Shown here: positions 1-10,689 of the stretch, in pieces | Layout of the letters: every line of letters begins with the position of its first letter | Numbering within the stretch: position 1 is the stretch's first letter | Assembly (NCBI RefSeq): GCF_020085105.1 | Contig: NC_058062.1 | Span: 1,636,001-1,700,000 of the forward strand | DNA length: 64,000 nucleotides | From: Siniperca chuatsi | Taxonomy: Eukaryota; Chordata; Actinopteri; Centrarchiformes; Sinipercidae | Reading direction: 5' to 3' | Made by a program: the position numbers and the translations under genes | Notes under the pieces: model-generated | Seen by the model: only the letters and a program-made list of their open reading frames with translations | Database searches by the model: none | Told to the model about the DNA's origin: nothing

Positions 1-63
1 AGGTCGGTTCCTACAGAATAACAAAATTTACATTTGATGTGCTGGCTTGGAGCCACAGTACAA

Positions 64-97
64 ACATATGGTCAAAAGTATGTGGACACCCCTTTGG
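64..97 (+). repeat. Tc1/mariner-like terminal sequence (left)
   Basis: The sequence contains CAAAAGTATGTGGACACC, which I recognise as the end region of a common fish Tc1-like element. An inverted match lies at about 2690-2715, so the two may be the ends of one non-autonomous element of about 2.65 kb. No transposase is visible between them. Confidence 0.5.
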
Positions 98-907
98 GAT
101 GAAGCAAATCAAACCCGCAGCCAGGTTCAACATCCGGTGCGAGTGGTCTGCTCACCTCGAGATGCGATGGACGCAGAATCATGCAAACACGCAGGATTTT
201 AGAGCTGTATAGCTGAATAAGGTTAAAACCAGACTATCAAAGGGTGTTAATGTAGTCAATTCAATGAGAAAGACAGATGTTAACCACAACTCATTTAAAT
301 CCTAACGGGTCCAGAAAGACATTGAGGCTATGTGACAGACAACAACATTAAAACTACTGGAATATTCTAAGAATATTACAGTTTCTCCACATTGCTGGAG
401 GATCGAAGAGATTACTGACAAAACACACTGCATGGCGACAATTATTTCTCTTTGCCTTTATGACTAGCCTGTTTAATGTCATTGAATAATTTCATTGCAC
501 CCGTAATACTGTAACGCACCCATGGACGGCCCCGTCAGACCACGCCAGGCTCCACTGCCTGCATTCGCCCCGCTGGCTGTTATAGCAGCAGACGAACCCC
601 CGTGGTTTTGCTTTTGGAGCGGCACGTCCACGTTGTGGCCGCGGCTCCACTACAGCTGCCACTTTTTATTCAAAATGTAAGCTTTCGTGTGACTGTGGAG
701 AAAAATGTAATATTTGAGCTGTAATGACGTGTTTGAATTAAAAATGTACAGTCTATAAACACAACAGAGTTGTAGTTTGCCTTGTGAACCTGCAGATGGC
801 GCTCTTAACATTTACTATCAGCTTGACCTATTGCAGCCCTGTTGAACAATCAGTAAACTAAGCTAATCAATAAAAATAGAGGACAGCAGCGAGCAAAGTC
901 GTGCTGA
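98..907. other. No clear gene; one short GC-rich ORF
   Basis: Mostly AT-rich sequence with no recognised element. A 52-codon plus-strand ORF (522-680) begins at an ATG in good context (cacccATGG) in a locally GC-rich patch. It matches no family I recognise and is too short to call a gene on its own. It could be an exon of the gene whose terminal exon lies at 2758-3035, but nothing links them directly. Confidence 0.3.
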
Positions 908-1014
908 TCAGATAATCAGGACACTGAAGTATTTTGGTTCTAAATGACCAACAAAGATCAGACTGTAAAAAGCTGCTGTCTTACTGCTGCGACACAAGTG
1001 AGGCAGCGGAGGAA

Positions 1015-2338
1015 CCAGAAACCAGTGGAGCACCTGTACAACCAGAAACCAGTGGAACACCTGTACAACCAGAGCACCTGTACAACCAGACACCAGTGGA
1101 GCACCTGTACAACCAGAAACCAGTGGAGCACCTGTACAACCAGAGCACCTGTGGTGCACCTGTACAACCAGACACCGGTGGAGCACCTGTACAACCAGAC
1201 ACCGGTGGAGCACCTGTACAACCAGACACCGGTGGAGCACCTGTACAACCAGACACCTGTGGAGCACATGTACAACCAGAAACCAGTGGAGCACCTGTAC
1301 AACCAGAAACCTGGGGAGCACCTGTACAACCAGACACCAGTGGAGCACCTGTACAACCAGAAACCAGTGGAGCACATGTACAACCAGAAACCGGCGGAGC
1401 ACCTGTACAACCAGACACCGGCGGAGCACCTGTACAACCAGAAACCAGTGGAGCACCTGTACAACCAGAAACCTGTGGAGCACCTGTACAACCAGAAACC
1501 AGTGGAGCACCTGTACAACCAGACACCAGTGGAGCACCTGTACAACCAGACACCTGTGGAGCACCTGTACAACCAGAAACCTGTTGAGCACCTGTACAAC
1601 CAGAAACCAGTGGAGCACCTGTACAACCAGAAACCTGTGGAGCACCTGTACAACCAGACACCAGTGGAGCACCTGTACAACCAGAAACCAGTGGAGCACC
1701 TGTACAACCAGAAACCAGTGGAGCACCTGTACAACCAGACACCAGCGGAGCACCTGTACAACCAGACACCAGCGGAGCACCTGTACAACCAGAAACCAGC
1801 GGAGCACCTGTACAACCAGAGCACCTGTACAACCAGACACCAGTGGAGCACCTGTACAACCAGACACCAGTGGAGCACCTGTACAACCAGAAACCAGTGG
1901 AACACCTGTACAACCAGAGCACCTGTACAACCAGACACCAGTGGAGCACCTGTACAACCAGACACCAGTGGAGCACCAACACAACCAGAAACCATTTGAG
2001 CACCTGTACAACCAGAAACCAGTGGTGCACCTGTACAACCAGAGCACCTGTGGAGCACCTGTACAACCAGACACCAGTGGAGCACCTGTACAACCAGAAA
2101 CCAGTGGAGCACCTGTACAACCAGAAACCTGTGGAGCACCTGTACAACCAGACACCAGTGGAGCACCTGTACAACCAGACACCGGTGGAGCACCTGTACA
2201 ACCAGAAACCAGTGGAGCACCTGTACAACCAGACACCTGTGGAGCACCTGTACAACCAGACACCTGTGGAGCACATGTACAACCAGAAACCAGTGGAGCA
2301 CCTGTACAACCAGAAACCTGTGGAGCACCTGTACAGCC
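1015..2338. repeat. 27-bp minisatellite array (about 49 units)
   Basis: The array is built from a 27-bp unit whose core reads GGAGCACCTGTACAACCAG, followed by a variable AAACCAGT or ACACCAGT segment. Because 27 is a multiple of three, several frames on both strands stay open, giving long spurious ORFs. At least five units (near 1070, 1143, 1820, 1917 and 2041) are shortened by 10 bp to about 17 bp, which shifts the frame. That argues against selection for a protein. Every full unit carries the E-box CACCTG and the palindrome TGTACA. I call it a non-coding VNTR. Confidence 0.9.
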
Positions 2339-2682
2339 TCGTCTGACTGCTGACTTTTCACCACGCTCATCCTCAGGAGCTGGAAGCTGGTAAAAAGGCC
2401 GCCATTTGCAGCAGACGCAGCCTCTTGTGTTTGTCTCAGGAGGTTTTCAGGATAAATACAGAAGTGGAGCCACAACATAAAGACAGCAGCATGTACAGAC
2501 GATACTGAAGGCTAAGACTCTGTATACTTGATTGAATTTGATTGAAATAAAAGAAATGGTTCGGGTCAGCACGACAGCATCAGCAAACTCTAGTTTTCTT
2601 TATTTCTCTACTTAAGTCATATTCATTCACCTTAGTTTCACTCTTAGTTCGAATTCGTTCAGACTTTATTGAAATAGTGACA

Positions 2683-2718
2683 ACCCTGGTGTCCACATAC
2701 TTTTGGCCACGTAGTTTA
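2683..2718 (-). repeat. Tc1/mariner-like terminal sequence (right, inverted)
   Basis: On the minus strand this reads GGCCAAAAGTATGTGGACACC, the inverted partner of the sequence at 64-97. It lies only about 40 bp before the splice acceptor of the exon at 2758, so the putative element would sit in that gene's last intron. Confidence 0.5.
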
Positions 2719-2757
2719 TGTCAAACTGAGTGACCAAACATTTGTCACCTGTTTCAG

Positions 2758-3035
2758 ATTTCGAAGATGTCCTTGTGACTGTTGCTTTTCTTCTAAGAGA
2801 AAACCCCGGAGCCCAGTTCTGGACCACATACCAAGAGAGGAGGTTCAGTAAAAAGCTGCTGTGTGTCTGTGAGGGAAACAGCACCTTGCTCCGCAGGTGG
2901 AAGCTGAGCTGCATCGACGTTCGGCCGGAAAACTTTGACGCCGATAAACCCGAGCTGGCCGGATCGTCAACTCCGGGCATCCACAGTGTCCAGATGATGA
3001 TCATCACGCTGAAGGCAGACGATGTCGGGCTGTAA
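2758..3035 (+). CDS. Terminal coding exon of an unidentified gene
   Basis: A clear splice acceptor (cacctgtttcag) is followed by an open frame of 92 codons ending in TAA at 3033-3035. The exon starts in phase 2, with two bases finishing a codon from an upstream exon. The peptide is well mixed and protein-like, running from FEDVLVTVAFLLRENPG through FWTTYQERRFSKKLL and LSCIDVRPENFD to MMIITLKADDVGL. It has no transmembrane run and no low complexity. I do not recognise the family. Upstream exons must lie before the minisatellite or outside the window. An AATAAA at 3568-3573, beyond the assembly gap, could be its poly(A) signal. Frame openness, acceptor and codon quality make a real exon likely, but the function is unknown. 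Confidence 0.55.
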
Positions 3036-3344
3036 CAGACTAGATGTCGGTCGCTGTGCCGTGACTTTAGCACAAACTGAGACTGACGGTGTCAACAGCG
3101 GTTCCAGGAACTCTGAAGGTGGAGAAATGAATGTCAAACATGACATTAAACGTTTATAGTTATGAAGAAAGGTCACATTTTACGTGTTTTCAGTCTTTAA
3201 AGTGTTATGAAATATCAACCTGAATCAGATTTAAATGTGTAACTTTAAAGGTCTAGTTCCTTTTGCATATGTCTGACTTCATCCTTATCTGTGAAACGTC
3301 TCAAAGGCAAAAATCTAACCTGTTATTTTAACTTTCAGTGTTTT
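3036..3344 (+). other. Probable 3' UTR of the 2758-3035 exon
   Basis: AT-rich, no ORF of note and no recognised repeat. It directly follows a stop codon and runs into the assembly gap, so 3' UTR is the simplest reading. Confidence 0.35.
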
Positions 3345-3444
3345 NNNNNNNNNNNNNNNNNNNNNNNNNNNNNNNNNNNNNNNNNNNNNNNNNNNNNNNN
3401 NNNNNNNNNNNNNNNNNNNNNNNNNNNNNNNNNNNNNNNNNNNN
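3345..3444. other. Assembly gap (100 N)
   Basis: Exactly 100 N, the conventional placeholder for a gap of unknown size. The true distance between flanks is unknown. A (TAT)n microsatellite starts immediately after it (3445-3470), which probably caused the break. Confidence 0.98.
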
Positions 3445-3637
3445 TATTATTATTATTATTATTACTATATTATTTTACTTATCTGTATATATTCTAATAG
3501 CAATTTTTTTCTGTTTATGCTTATATTTTACACATGCTTTGGCAGATTAACATCTGTTTCCCATGCCAATAAAGCTTAACTGAATTGGATTGAATTGAAT
3601 TGATTGACAGCTGAGCTGACAGGTGCACAGAGAGAAA

Positions 3638-3658
3638 GCATATATATATATATATATA
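3638..3658. repeat. (TA)n microsatellite
   Basis: About ten TA units directly beside the ATCC tail of the next element. Confidence 0.9.
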
Positions 3659-3985
3659 TCCATCCATCCATTTTCTACCGCTTAGTCCCGTTAGGGGTCG
3701 CGGGTGACTGGAGCCTATCCCAGTGACTTTGGGCCTTAGGCAGGGTACACCCTGGACAGTGGCCAACTCGTCGCAGGGCTAACACAGACACAGACAAGGA
3801 CAGACAACCATTCACTCTCACATTCATTCAATACGGGCAATTTAGAGTTATCAATTAACCTACACATGCATGTCTTTGGACGGTGGGAGGAAGCCAGAGA
3901 ACCCGGAGAGAACCCACGGTAACACGGGGAGGACATGCAGACTCCACCCAGAGAGATTGTGTGATGTTGGTCTGGTCCGGGAATC

Positions 3986-3987
<2 letters not shown>
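3659..3987 (-). mobile_element. LINE 3' end with (GGAT)n tail, Rex3/RTE-like
   Basis: On the plus strand it opens with ATCCATCCATCC and continues through a block very common in fish genomes (gggtacaccctggacag, catgtctttggacggtggga, gaacccggagagaaccca). Read on the minus strand this is a retroelement 3' end with a (GGAT)n tail, as described for Rex3/RTE LINEs. No coding sequence is present. Recognition as a dispersed repeat is strong; the assignment to Rex3 is from memory of its tail and less certain. Confidence 0.6.

Positions 3988-4047
<60 letters not shown>
3988..4047. repeat. (TA)n microsatellite, about 30 units
   Basis: Uninterrupted TA dinucleotides joining the Rex3-like block to the 3' end of the R4-like LINE copy. 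Confidence 0.95.
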
Positions 4048-4052
<5 letters not shown>

Positions 4053-5092
4053 CTTTCTTGTCCTTCACCCTCCGCGGGTGGTCTCATCCTTCGAGCTCGG
4101 GGCCTGGGAGCTTGAGGGTTCTGTGCACTATCTTTGCTGTTCCTAGTACTGTACTTTTCTGGGCCGAGATGTCTGGTGTTCTTCCAGGGATCTGCTGTAG
4201 CCACTCCTCCAGTTTGGGGGTCACTGCCCCGAGTGCCCCGATGGCCACGGGCACCACTGTTGCCTTCACCTTCCAGGCCTTCTCCAGCTCTTCTCTGAGC
4301 CCTTGGTACTTCTCTAGTTTCTCATGTTCCTTTCTCCTGATGTTGCCATCACTTGGTATCGCCACATCAACCACAACGGCTTTCCTCTGCTGTTTGTCCA
4401 CCACCACGATGTCAGGCTGGTTCGCCATTACCATTCTGTCAGTCTGGATCTGGAAGTCCCACAGGATCTTGGCTCGGTCATTCTCTACCACCTTTGGAGG
4501 TGTTTCCCACTTTGACCTCGGGTTTCCAGTCCATACTCAGTGCAGATGTTCCTGTACACTATGCCAGCTACTTGGTTATGGCGCTCCATGTATGCTTTTC
4601 CTGCCCGCATCTTACACCCTGCAGTTATGTGCTGGATTGTCTCAGGGGCCTCTTTGCACAGCCTACACCTTGGGTCTTGTCTGGTGTGGTAGATCTGGGC
4701 CTCTATTGCTCTGGTGCTCAGGGCCTGCTCCTGTGCAGCCATGATGAGTGCCTCTGTGCTGTCCTTCAATCCAGCCTGCTCTAGCCATTGGTAGGACTTC
4801 TTGATATCAGCCACTTCAGTTATGTTCCGGTGGTACATCCCATGTAGGGGTTTGTCCTCCCATGATGGTCTCTCCTCCAGCACGTCTTCCTCTGTTCCCC
4901 ATTGCCTGAGACATTCCCTGAGCACGTCATCTGTTGGGGCCTTATCTTGGATGTACTTGTGGATCTTGGATGTTTCATCCTGGATAGTGGCTCTCACACT
5001 CACTAGTCCACGGCCGCCTTCCTTACGGCTAGCGTACAGTCTCAGGGTGCTGGATTTGGGATGGAACCCTCCATGCATGGTGAGGAGATTTC

Positions 5093-5093
<1 letters not shown>
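4048..5093 (-). mobile_element. R4/Rex6-type LINE, 5'-truncated copy 1
   Basis: This is nearly identical to 31612-32676 of the longer copy in this window. The minus strand encodes the C-terminal part of the polyprotein: a CX2CX8HX4C zinc knuckle (CRLCKEAPETIQHITAGC) and the restriction-like endonuclease motif (QPDIVVVD, then VVVDVAIPSD). That late endonuclease is diagnostic of the R2/R4 group rather than of APE-type LINEs. The 3' end abuts a (TA)n tract at 4047 and the 5' truncation point abuts another at 5094. The frame is broken near 4490 (a base is missing relative to copy 2), so it is a dead copy. Confidence 0.85.

Positions 5094-5152
<59 letters not shown>
5094..5152. repeat. (TA)n microsatellite, about 29 units
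   Basis: Pure TA run between the truncated R4-like LINE and a short inverted fragment of the same element. Confidence 0.95.
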
Positions 5153-5154
<2 letters not shown>

Positions 5155-5200
5155 TCAGGGAATGTCTCAGGCAATGGGGAACAGAGGAAGACATGCTGGA
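5153..5200 (+). mobile_element. Inverted 48-bp fragment of the R4-like LINE
   Basis: This encodes LRECLRQWGTEED in the plus direction and is the reverse complement of about 4879-4926. It repeats an internal piece of the element rather than continuing it 5'-ward, so it is a rearrangement across the TA tract, not a simple 5' inversion. Confidence 0.8.
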
Positions 5201-6186
5201 GGAATGCTTGCATTCAGCACTTTTGTTCATTCTCCACCAGACTGTCTGTTGTGCTTCGGCCTTAGCTTTCTGTTCTGCCTACTTAACCCCATTGGACTTT
5301 CTTGCCCAAGCTTTACCCCTTTTCAGATAACTCTCCCTCTTTTCTTCGACCTGCCTGGTTTTAACTTTTGCATGTTTTTTGGACTAAGAGTGATCGTGAT
5401 CTTTTGCTTCCCCTGCTTGTCTCTGAGTTGTGCATCAATCCTGCCTGCTTACTGAGCCACTACAGCAAAACCCATTAATATTAACTTCTTACGTGTGACA
5501 CTATTAGTAAGGTTCAGAAACCATCTACATGGTTCTTGTATCCCTTGAACGCTGACACTCAACTTCTTCTGAAGAAGAAGACATTACAGAAAGCTGAAAT
5601 TTGCGGCTCTTTTTATGTTTGTGCTGTCTGGTTGTTAGTGACACTGTGGTGCTGATGATTAAACGGTGACACGCAAAGCTCAAATCAAATGTTTTGATTG
5701 GCTATAAGTGTAGTTGTTCACCTGTAGATAAATACAGTAGTGAACTTCTGTATGATAATTTGATAAATTGTAAATGTGTTGCACAATAATGGACATCATA
5801 CATATAGACAGATTTAAATTTATTCATATGATGCAACATAGATAGAAAACACCAGGGATGCACAGGGATGAAAAATAGCTCTGGATTATTAATTCAGCCC
5901 ACCAAGATCAAATCATACCTACACCACACATCACACATGTAAAATACATGAGGGGGGGCAGACATTATTCACTTAACAAACAATCAGTGTTGAATTATGT
6001 TCCATGTATCAACTGTCCACAAATCGTGAATTTAGCATAGTCTACACATTTTATGCATTTTGAAAACAGTGTATTGTTTAAGATACTTTCTGACATTAAA
6101 TTTACACCCTTTCACCACTATGATTTCCCCTGTGTCATATGTTTTTAGTACTGGTTTGATGAGCTCTGACTACTCTGGAACTACTA
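5201..6186. other. No gene; unclassified repeat-like sequence
   Basis: The first 260 bp are pyrimidine-rich (repeated ctgcct and ttgccc) and look like the UTR of a fish transposon, but I cannot name it. At 5563-5610 there is a hammerhead-ribozyme-like core (CTGAAGA, then GAAA after about 20 nt; see findings). From 5630 to 6186 the sequence is AT-rich and is probably 3' flank of the GIMAP gene; nothing else is recognised. Confidence 0.4.
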
Positions 6187-9100
6187 CTACTGGAATGCTT
6201 CAGGTGGCATGAAATCAAACGCCACCTCTTCCACTTTTTTGAGGAAACGTTGCACAAATGTAAAGTAACCTGGAGCTTGTCCCTCCACTATAGCTAGACC
6301 CTTAGAGATCCAGCCCTCCAAATATACCATAAATTTCTCTTTGGGATCACCTTCCGATTTTGCCTCAGGGGATTTCATCATTTCGTCAAAGGCATTCTCA
6401 GCCTTTTCGAACATTTCATTGCTGTAGTAGCTTCTTTCATTTTCATTTTTCTGGACCATGTTGTTGATCTTCTGCAGTAGGCCGGGAACTTGAGAGTCAT
6501 CCTTGACTTCGTTGTTGAAGACATGGTATGCCTCACAAGACTCATCAATGAACTTTTTGAGATCTTTTTTGCTTTCTATAAAATCTTGACATTGACCTTG
6601 AACCCCACAACGATCTCCATAGGTGAACAAGACGATAGTATGATGTTTTGCATTTTGGAAGACTTTCTGAAAGGCTTCCAGCACTTCTTTATCTTGTTTT
6701 GAGAAGACACCGAACCTTATCACCATCAGGAACACATGAGGACCGGGCAAAGTGAACGCGATGCATTGTACGATCTCTTTCATCACCTCTTCAGGCTGTT
6801 TTTTGGTGTGAAACAGACCTGGAGTATCAACAATGGCCAGATCTCGCTCTTCGTGCTTTCCTGTCATCCTCATGCACTTTCCTGTCTCAGATGAAGGAGA
6901 CAGGTTTGTTGAACTGAACTCGTGCCCAAGGATGGTGTGTACTGACGCAGTCTTCCCAACTCCAGTCTTTCCCAAGACCACAATCCTGAGCTCGGGTTCC
7001 TTTGACTCTGTTGGAAAATTTTAAACAGACATGACATGATATTATAAAAAGTTGTATCAGCCATGACCACACATTCACTCACTCACACACACACACACTC
7101 CTAACTAGCTTGAAATTAAGCTGAACAATGCAATGCCAATCAGTTATAGGAAAATAATTTGCAATATCAAAAAAACTCAAACATCTGTCTTGAACGAGTA
7201 AAAAAGAATTTTGACTGAATGCTTTGGTTGCATGCAGGTAAACAGTCAGCAAACAGAGAGCAAAAGAGGCGGAACGCATTGGCCGAGATGCAATCTCGGA
7301 ACAATCGTCTGACAACGATTTAGCTTTTTATCAATCTCGGGAACCCTAGAGATTAGCTTGTGATTTATTTATTTGCATTCAAATCGGGTTCCGAGATTGC
7401 CACCGGGTTAAATGTGTTGATCTTTATGTTTTTGCATTAGGAATATTTTCCTAGTCTTCCCAGTTATCTAAAATCTAAACAATAGCATAGGTATGTTTTA
7501 AAATATTACAGTGACGTTAGAAATAGTGCTGGGAAGTTCAAGTGTCATATTACCTCGGTATACTTGGGCCCGGACCCCTAATTATGTTGAACTTTTGAGT
7601 TTTTCAGGTTTTCGAGTAACAGGGGTTGGGCATCTTTCAGGCCACTAGACTGCAAGGAACACTAACAGGATGTGCAGGTAGCTAGGAAATAAAACAATTT
7701 ATGCTTTATTATCCTTTCAAAATATGAAGCTGTAGTTTACATAAAGTTGATAACTTACAAAATGAATAAGTGTTTTACTTTACTAGTTGTAATAATTGTG
7801 TTGATCAAACTCGAAAAAGAATCGGTACAAAAGATTTTTTCGTTCAGCACTTGTTAGAAATTATCACCACAGACCAGAAGGATCTAAGAACTGCAAATTT
7901 GTCTATTTATTTTTCGTCCATTCAACAGTTTAGATTTCTGATGTGTAATAAACATTACAGCCTCAAAGGGGCACTAATGTAGATATAGACTTTAATTTTA
8001 GTTTTTGTACATTAGTAATCTAAAAGCAGCTTGTTGATATTTTTTCTGTATGCTGATGATACTGCTCTCTTTGTGTCTTATAATTGTGGTTACAAGTTCT
8101 CTATCTTACTCCTTAATATAAGCTGATTGTTTTCTGATATCATGATGTCTCTTTACCTTTGTAGAGCTAAACCCATTCTCTTTGGAATTAAAAACAAAAA
8201 ACTAGGAAAGAGACTTGGGTTTTGTTTTGTTTTTGGGGAATCTTTATTACTGCAAATATAGTATCGATAATCTGGGATGTAAACTAGACAGGCATCTCTC
8301 AGGTAAGAATAAAAAAACTTAAACTTAAAACTTAAAGATAAAAAGACATTTTGGTTAAACTTTCTAATCCATTGTAAAAGCATTGATTGAAAACCATGTT
8401 GATTATGCTGCCACCTCCTGGTTTACTGGTCCACCACAACAAATTTAAATAACAAACAGCACAAACAATTGATAAAGGTAAGTTTTTAACCTATTCACAC
8501 ATAAACATCTTGAACATACAAAATTTTGTCACAATTGTTTCTCACATACCAAAATGTCAAAGGCAAAGTTTATAGTTGTTTATATCATTGATTATATTTC
8601 CTTTAATGAATTGTTTGTTTTGCAAAAGTGTGTCTAAATCATCCCATAAATTAATTTAGTAAAACAATGATAAAAAAGAATCACCAATAAAGTTTAGCTG
8701 TTAAATGATAAATGCAGTGTGTGACAGTGGAATGATCATAAACTGCACTAAATACTGATTGAAAATGTTTATTTTGCTATTTTATGATGATCTAGATCTA
8801 AAAAGATCTAAAAAAAAAAACTAAATTACAGTGAAAATTATGTATTTATATATGTTTTTAAAGTGATTTGTAACACAGGAAGTTTTTAGCCACAGTGTAA
8901 AAGGTGGTTATTCAATATCAAGACAAACAAAAATATAGAGGATTTAAACACATGCTTAAAAAATGTAATCAAATACAACACAATGCAATAATGGCAAATG
9001 TAAATCTATTTTAGAAATATAAGAAATATAATCAATAAGAAAAAATGTGAATTTGTTATGAAGCCAAGTGATGTGTAAAACAACAAATAAGGTCTGTGAA

Positions 9101-9369
9101 GACTAAAATTACAACAAAACTAGTAATTCTTTAATTAATATTAAATCAAAACTTGCAGAAGACTGAGTAGGTGGTAGGTCAAATAAATGTGAGGCTTAAA
9201 TGTGATGATTGAGAGGAGGTTTCTTTTAAACATTGATGTTAATGATACATGAGAGCTGTAATACTGAGAAGAGAATAAACTGTTGCTCTGCTGGTTTATC
9301 AAACACTACCCTGAGTAAGAGTAATATTTATGAAATATACTTACGAGGATGAAGAGGTTTGCTGGCCAT
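6187..9369 (-). CDS. GIMAP/AIG1-family GTPase
   Basis: GIMAPs are AIG1-type GTPases of the septin/TRAFAC branch that bind GTP at intracellular membranes and, in vertebrates, act mainly in lymphocyte survival and immune defence; in fish they form large families. Coding exons on the minus strand are 9345-9369 and 6187-7007, joined by a GTAAGT donor and an AACAG acceptor with matching phase, giving 281 residues, a usual size. The P-loop GKTGVGKT is at residues 21-28, the DTPG motif at 70-73, the family box GPHVFLMVIRF soon after, and a TYGD (G4-like) motif near 138. The C-terminal third is helical and charged, with no transmembrane segment. I chose the ATG at 9369 (aagATGG) because a TATA box at 9449-9463 would place the transcript start near 9430, downstream of the in-frame ATG at 9447; using that ATG gives 307 residues. 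The 2.3-kb intron is AT-rich. Confidence 0.9.
7008..9344 (-). other. GIMAP intron
   Basis: Donor GTAAGTATA next to 9345 and acceptor ttttccaacag ending at 7008. The content is AT-rich with a short CA run (7079-7100). No coding exon or recognisable transposon was seen. Confidence 0.75.
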
Positions 9370-9448
9370 CTTTGTCTTGTAGAAGCAGTTGACTTGTGAT
9401 GTCTTGTTGCTGTTGATGTCTTGTTGTTGAATAGTTGGTAATTTCATC

Positions 9449-9463
9449 TTTATATATTATAAA
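9449..9463 (-). promoter_or_regulatory. TATA box of the GIMAP gene
   Basis: On the minus strand this reads TTTATAATATATAA, about 80 bp upstream of the chosen ATG. Its distance decides the start choice for the GTPase. Confidence 0.5.
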
Positions 9464-9469
9464 GTCTGT

Positions 9470-10689
9470 GTAGTTCCCTCCCCTTAAACCCATGTCATCT
9501 GTCACCTAGCCAGTTTGAGGAAAGAAGGCTCAGAGAGCCAACCAGTCACAGATCAGAAATCAAAATGTAGCTGCAAGCAGCAAACCAGGGGCCAAACAGA
9601 AGTGCATCAAACAAAGTACGTTTTATGTTGGGTTTGACCACTAGTTTACTACATATTTTAGCTGTATTTATTGTTATGTTGAGGTTGTTTTTACAGTGGA
9701 CTTTGTGTTTTATATATTATGGTTTCCATGCATGTAACTCTTCAGGTATTATGTCTGCTATGGCATTCAATTACCTGCATGTGGAATCCAGCGCCTGGCT
9801 GCCGCCTCGCATCGCAGAACATCGGACGCTCTCTGTCCACACTGAAGTTTGAAGACACACGTTATATATTGTGATATTTAGATGTTTCTTTACTACAAGC
9901 TAGCAAGCTCTGCTGTGCATCCTGACAGAAAACATGCACAAATGAATCTTCTTACTAGAAACTTCCAGCACCATGGCGATCTCCCTGCAGCCAGCTGCCA
10001 CCGTATTTAGGTTAACTCTTCATTTAAACTTAATGAATCAACTGTTCCTGGTCCATGTTTCAGCGCTTTCAACGCGAGCGACAGGAATAAATAGAAACAT
10101 GGCGTCCAACAAAAGTTCAGCTCAAAACAGTGCGCCGCATTACGCTGTGCAGTGCTGCAAAGCTCAGGACAGTCCAATAGAAAACAATGCAATTTAACAG
10201 ATTTTGTCGCTGACACTCCCTCGCGTCGCATTCAGTTAGGACACGGTGTAATGAAAGTAATGGGGTTATCTTAGAGAAAACCAAGTCTGGGGAGCTTTCG
10301 GGAATTAATTTTCCAGGAGGCCCAACTTGGAGTGTTTAGTCACAGTGTCCCTTTTAGTGCTGAGGTAGATGGAGTGTATCTTTGCTGTGTGCTGCAGCAT
10401 CACCAAAGAGAAAAAGGTAGGTGGGAAGATCAGGTGGCCTATCTTGACCTGTTGGCCCCTGACTGAGTTCCCAACACAGAACAAGAGGATTTTCTGGGCC
10501 CAAGTCATGGGAGATAAGCAGCTGTTTGACAACAGTTACAGGCGCAATAGATATGGCCAGAATTTTTGTTTTAAACATTCAGAAAAATAACCAACCTTAT
10601 CAACAGAATCTGGCATCATGTCAAAGACGTCTATGTATTGTGTTGCAGTGATATCTACTAACTTGCTAGCCCCGTCCCGTCCTGTGTTG
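9470..10689. other. Intergenic, no gene recognised
   Basis: Only short ORFs with no protein-like character. No recognised transposon. A moderately GC-rich patch at 9780-10230 holds several CpG but no convincing exon. Confidence 0.5.

Noticed and set aside
908-2478. Long open frames on both strands (up to 506 codons) rich in repeated nonapeptides
   Set aside because: They are produced by the 27-bp repeat, which keeps several frames open. Short units shift the frame, and no splice or start context supports a gene.
3445-3550. ORFs running out of the N gap
   Set aside because: They translate unknown bases and a TAT microsatellite.
3736-4204. Frames with long Ile-Tyr repeats
   Set aside because: They are translations of (TA)n microsatellites.
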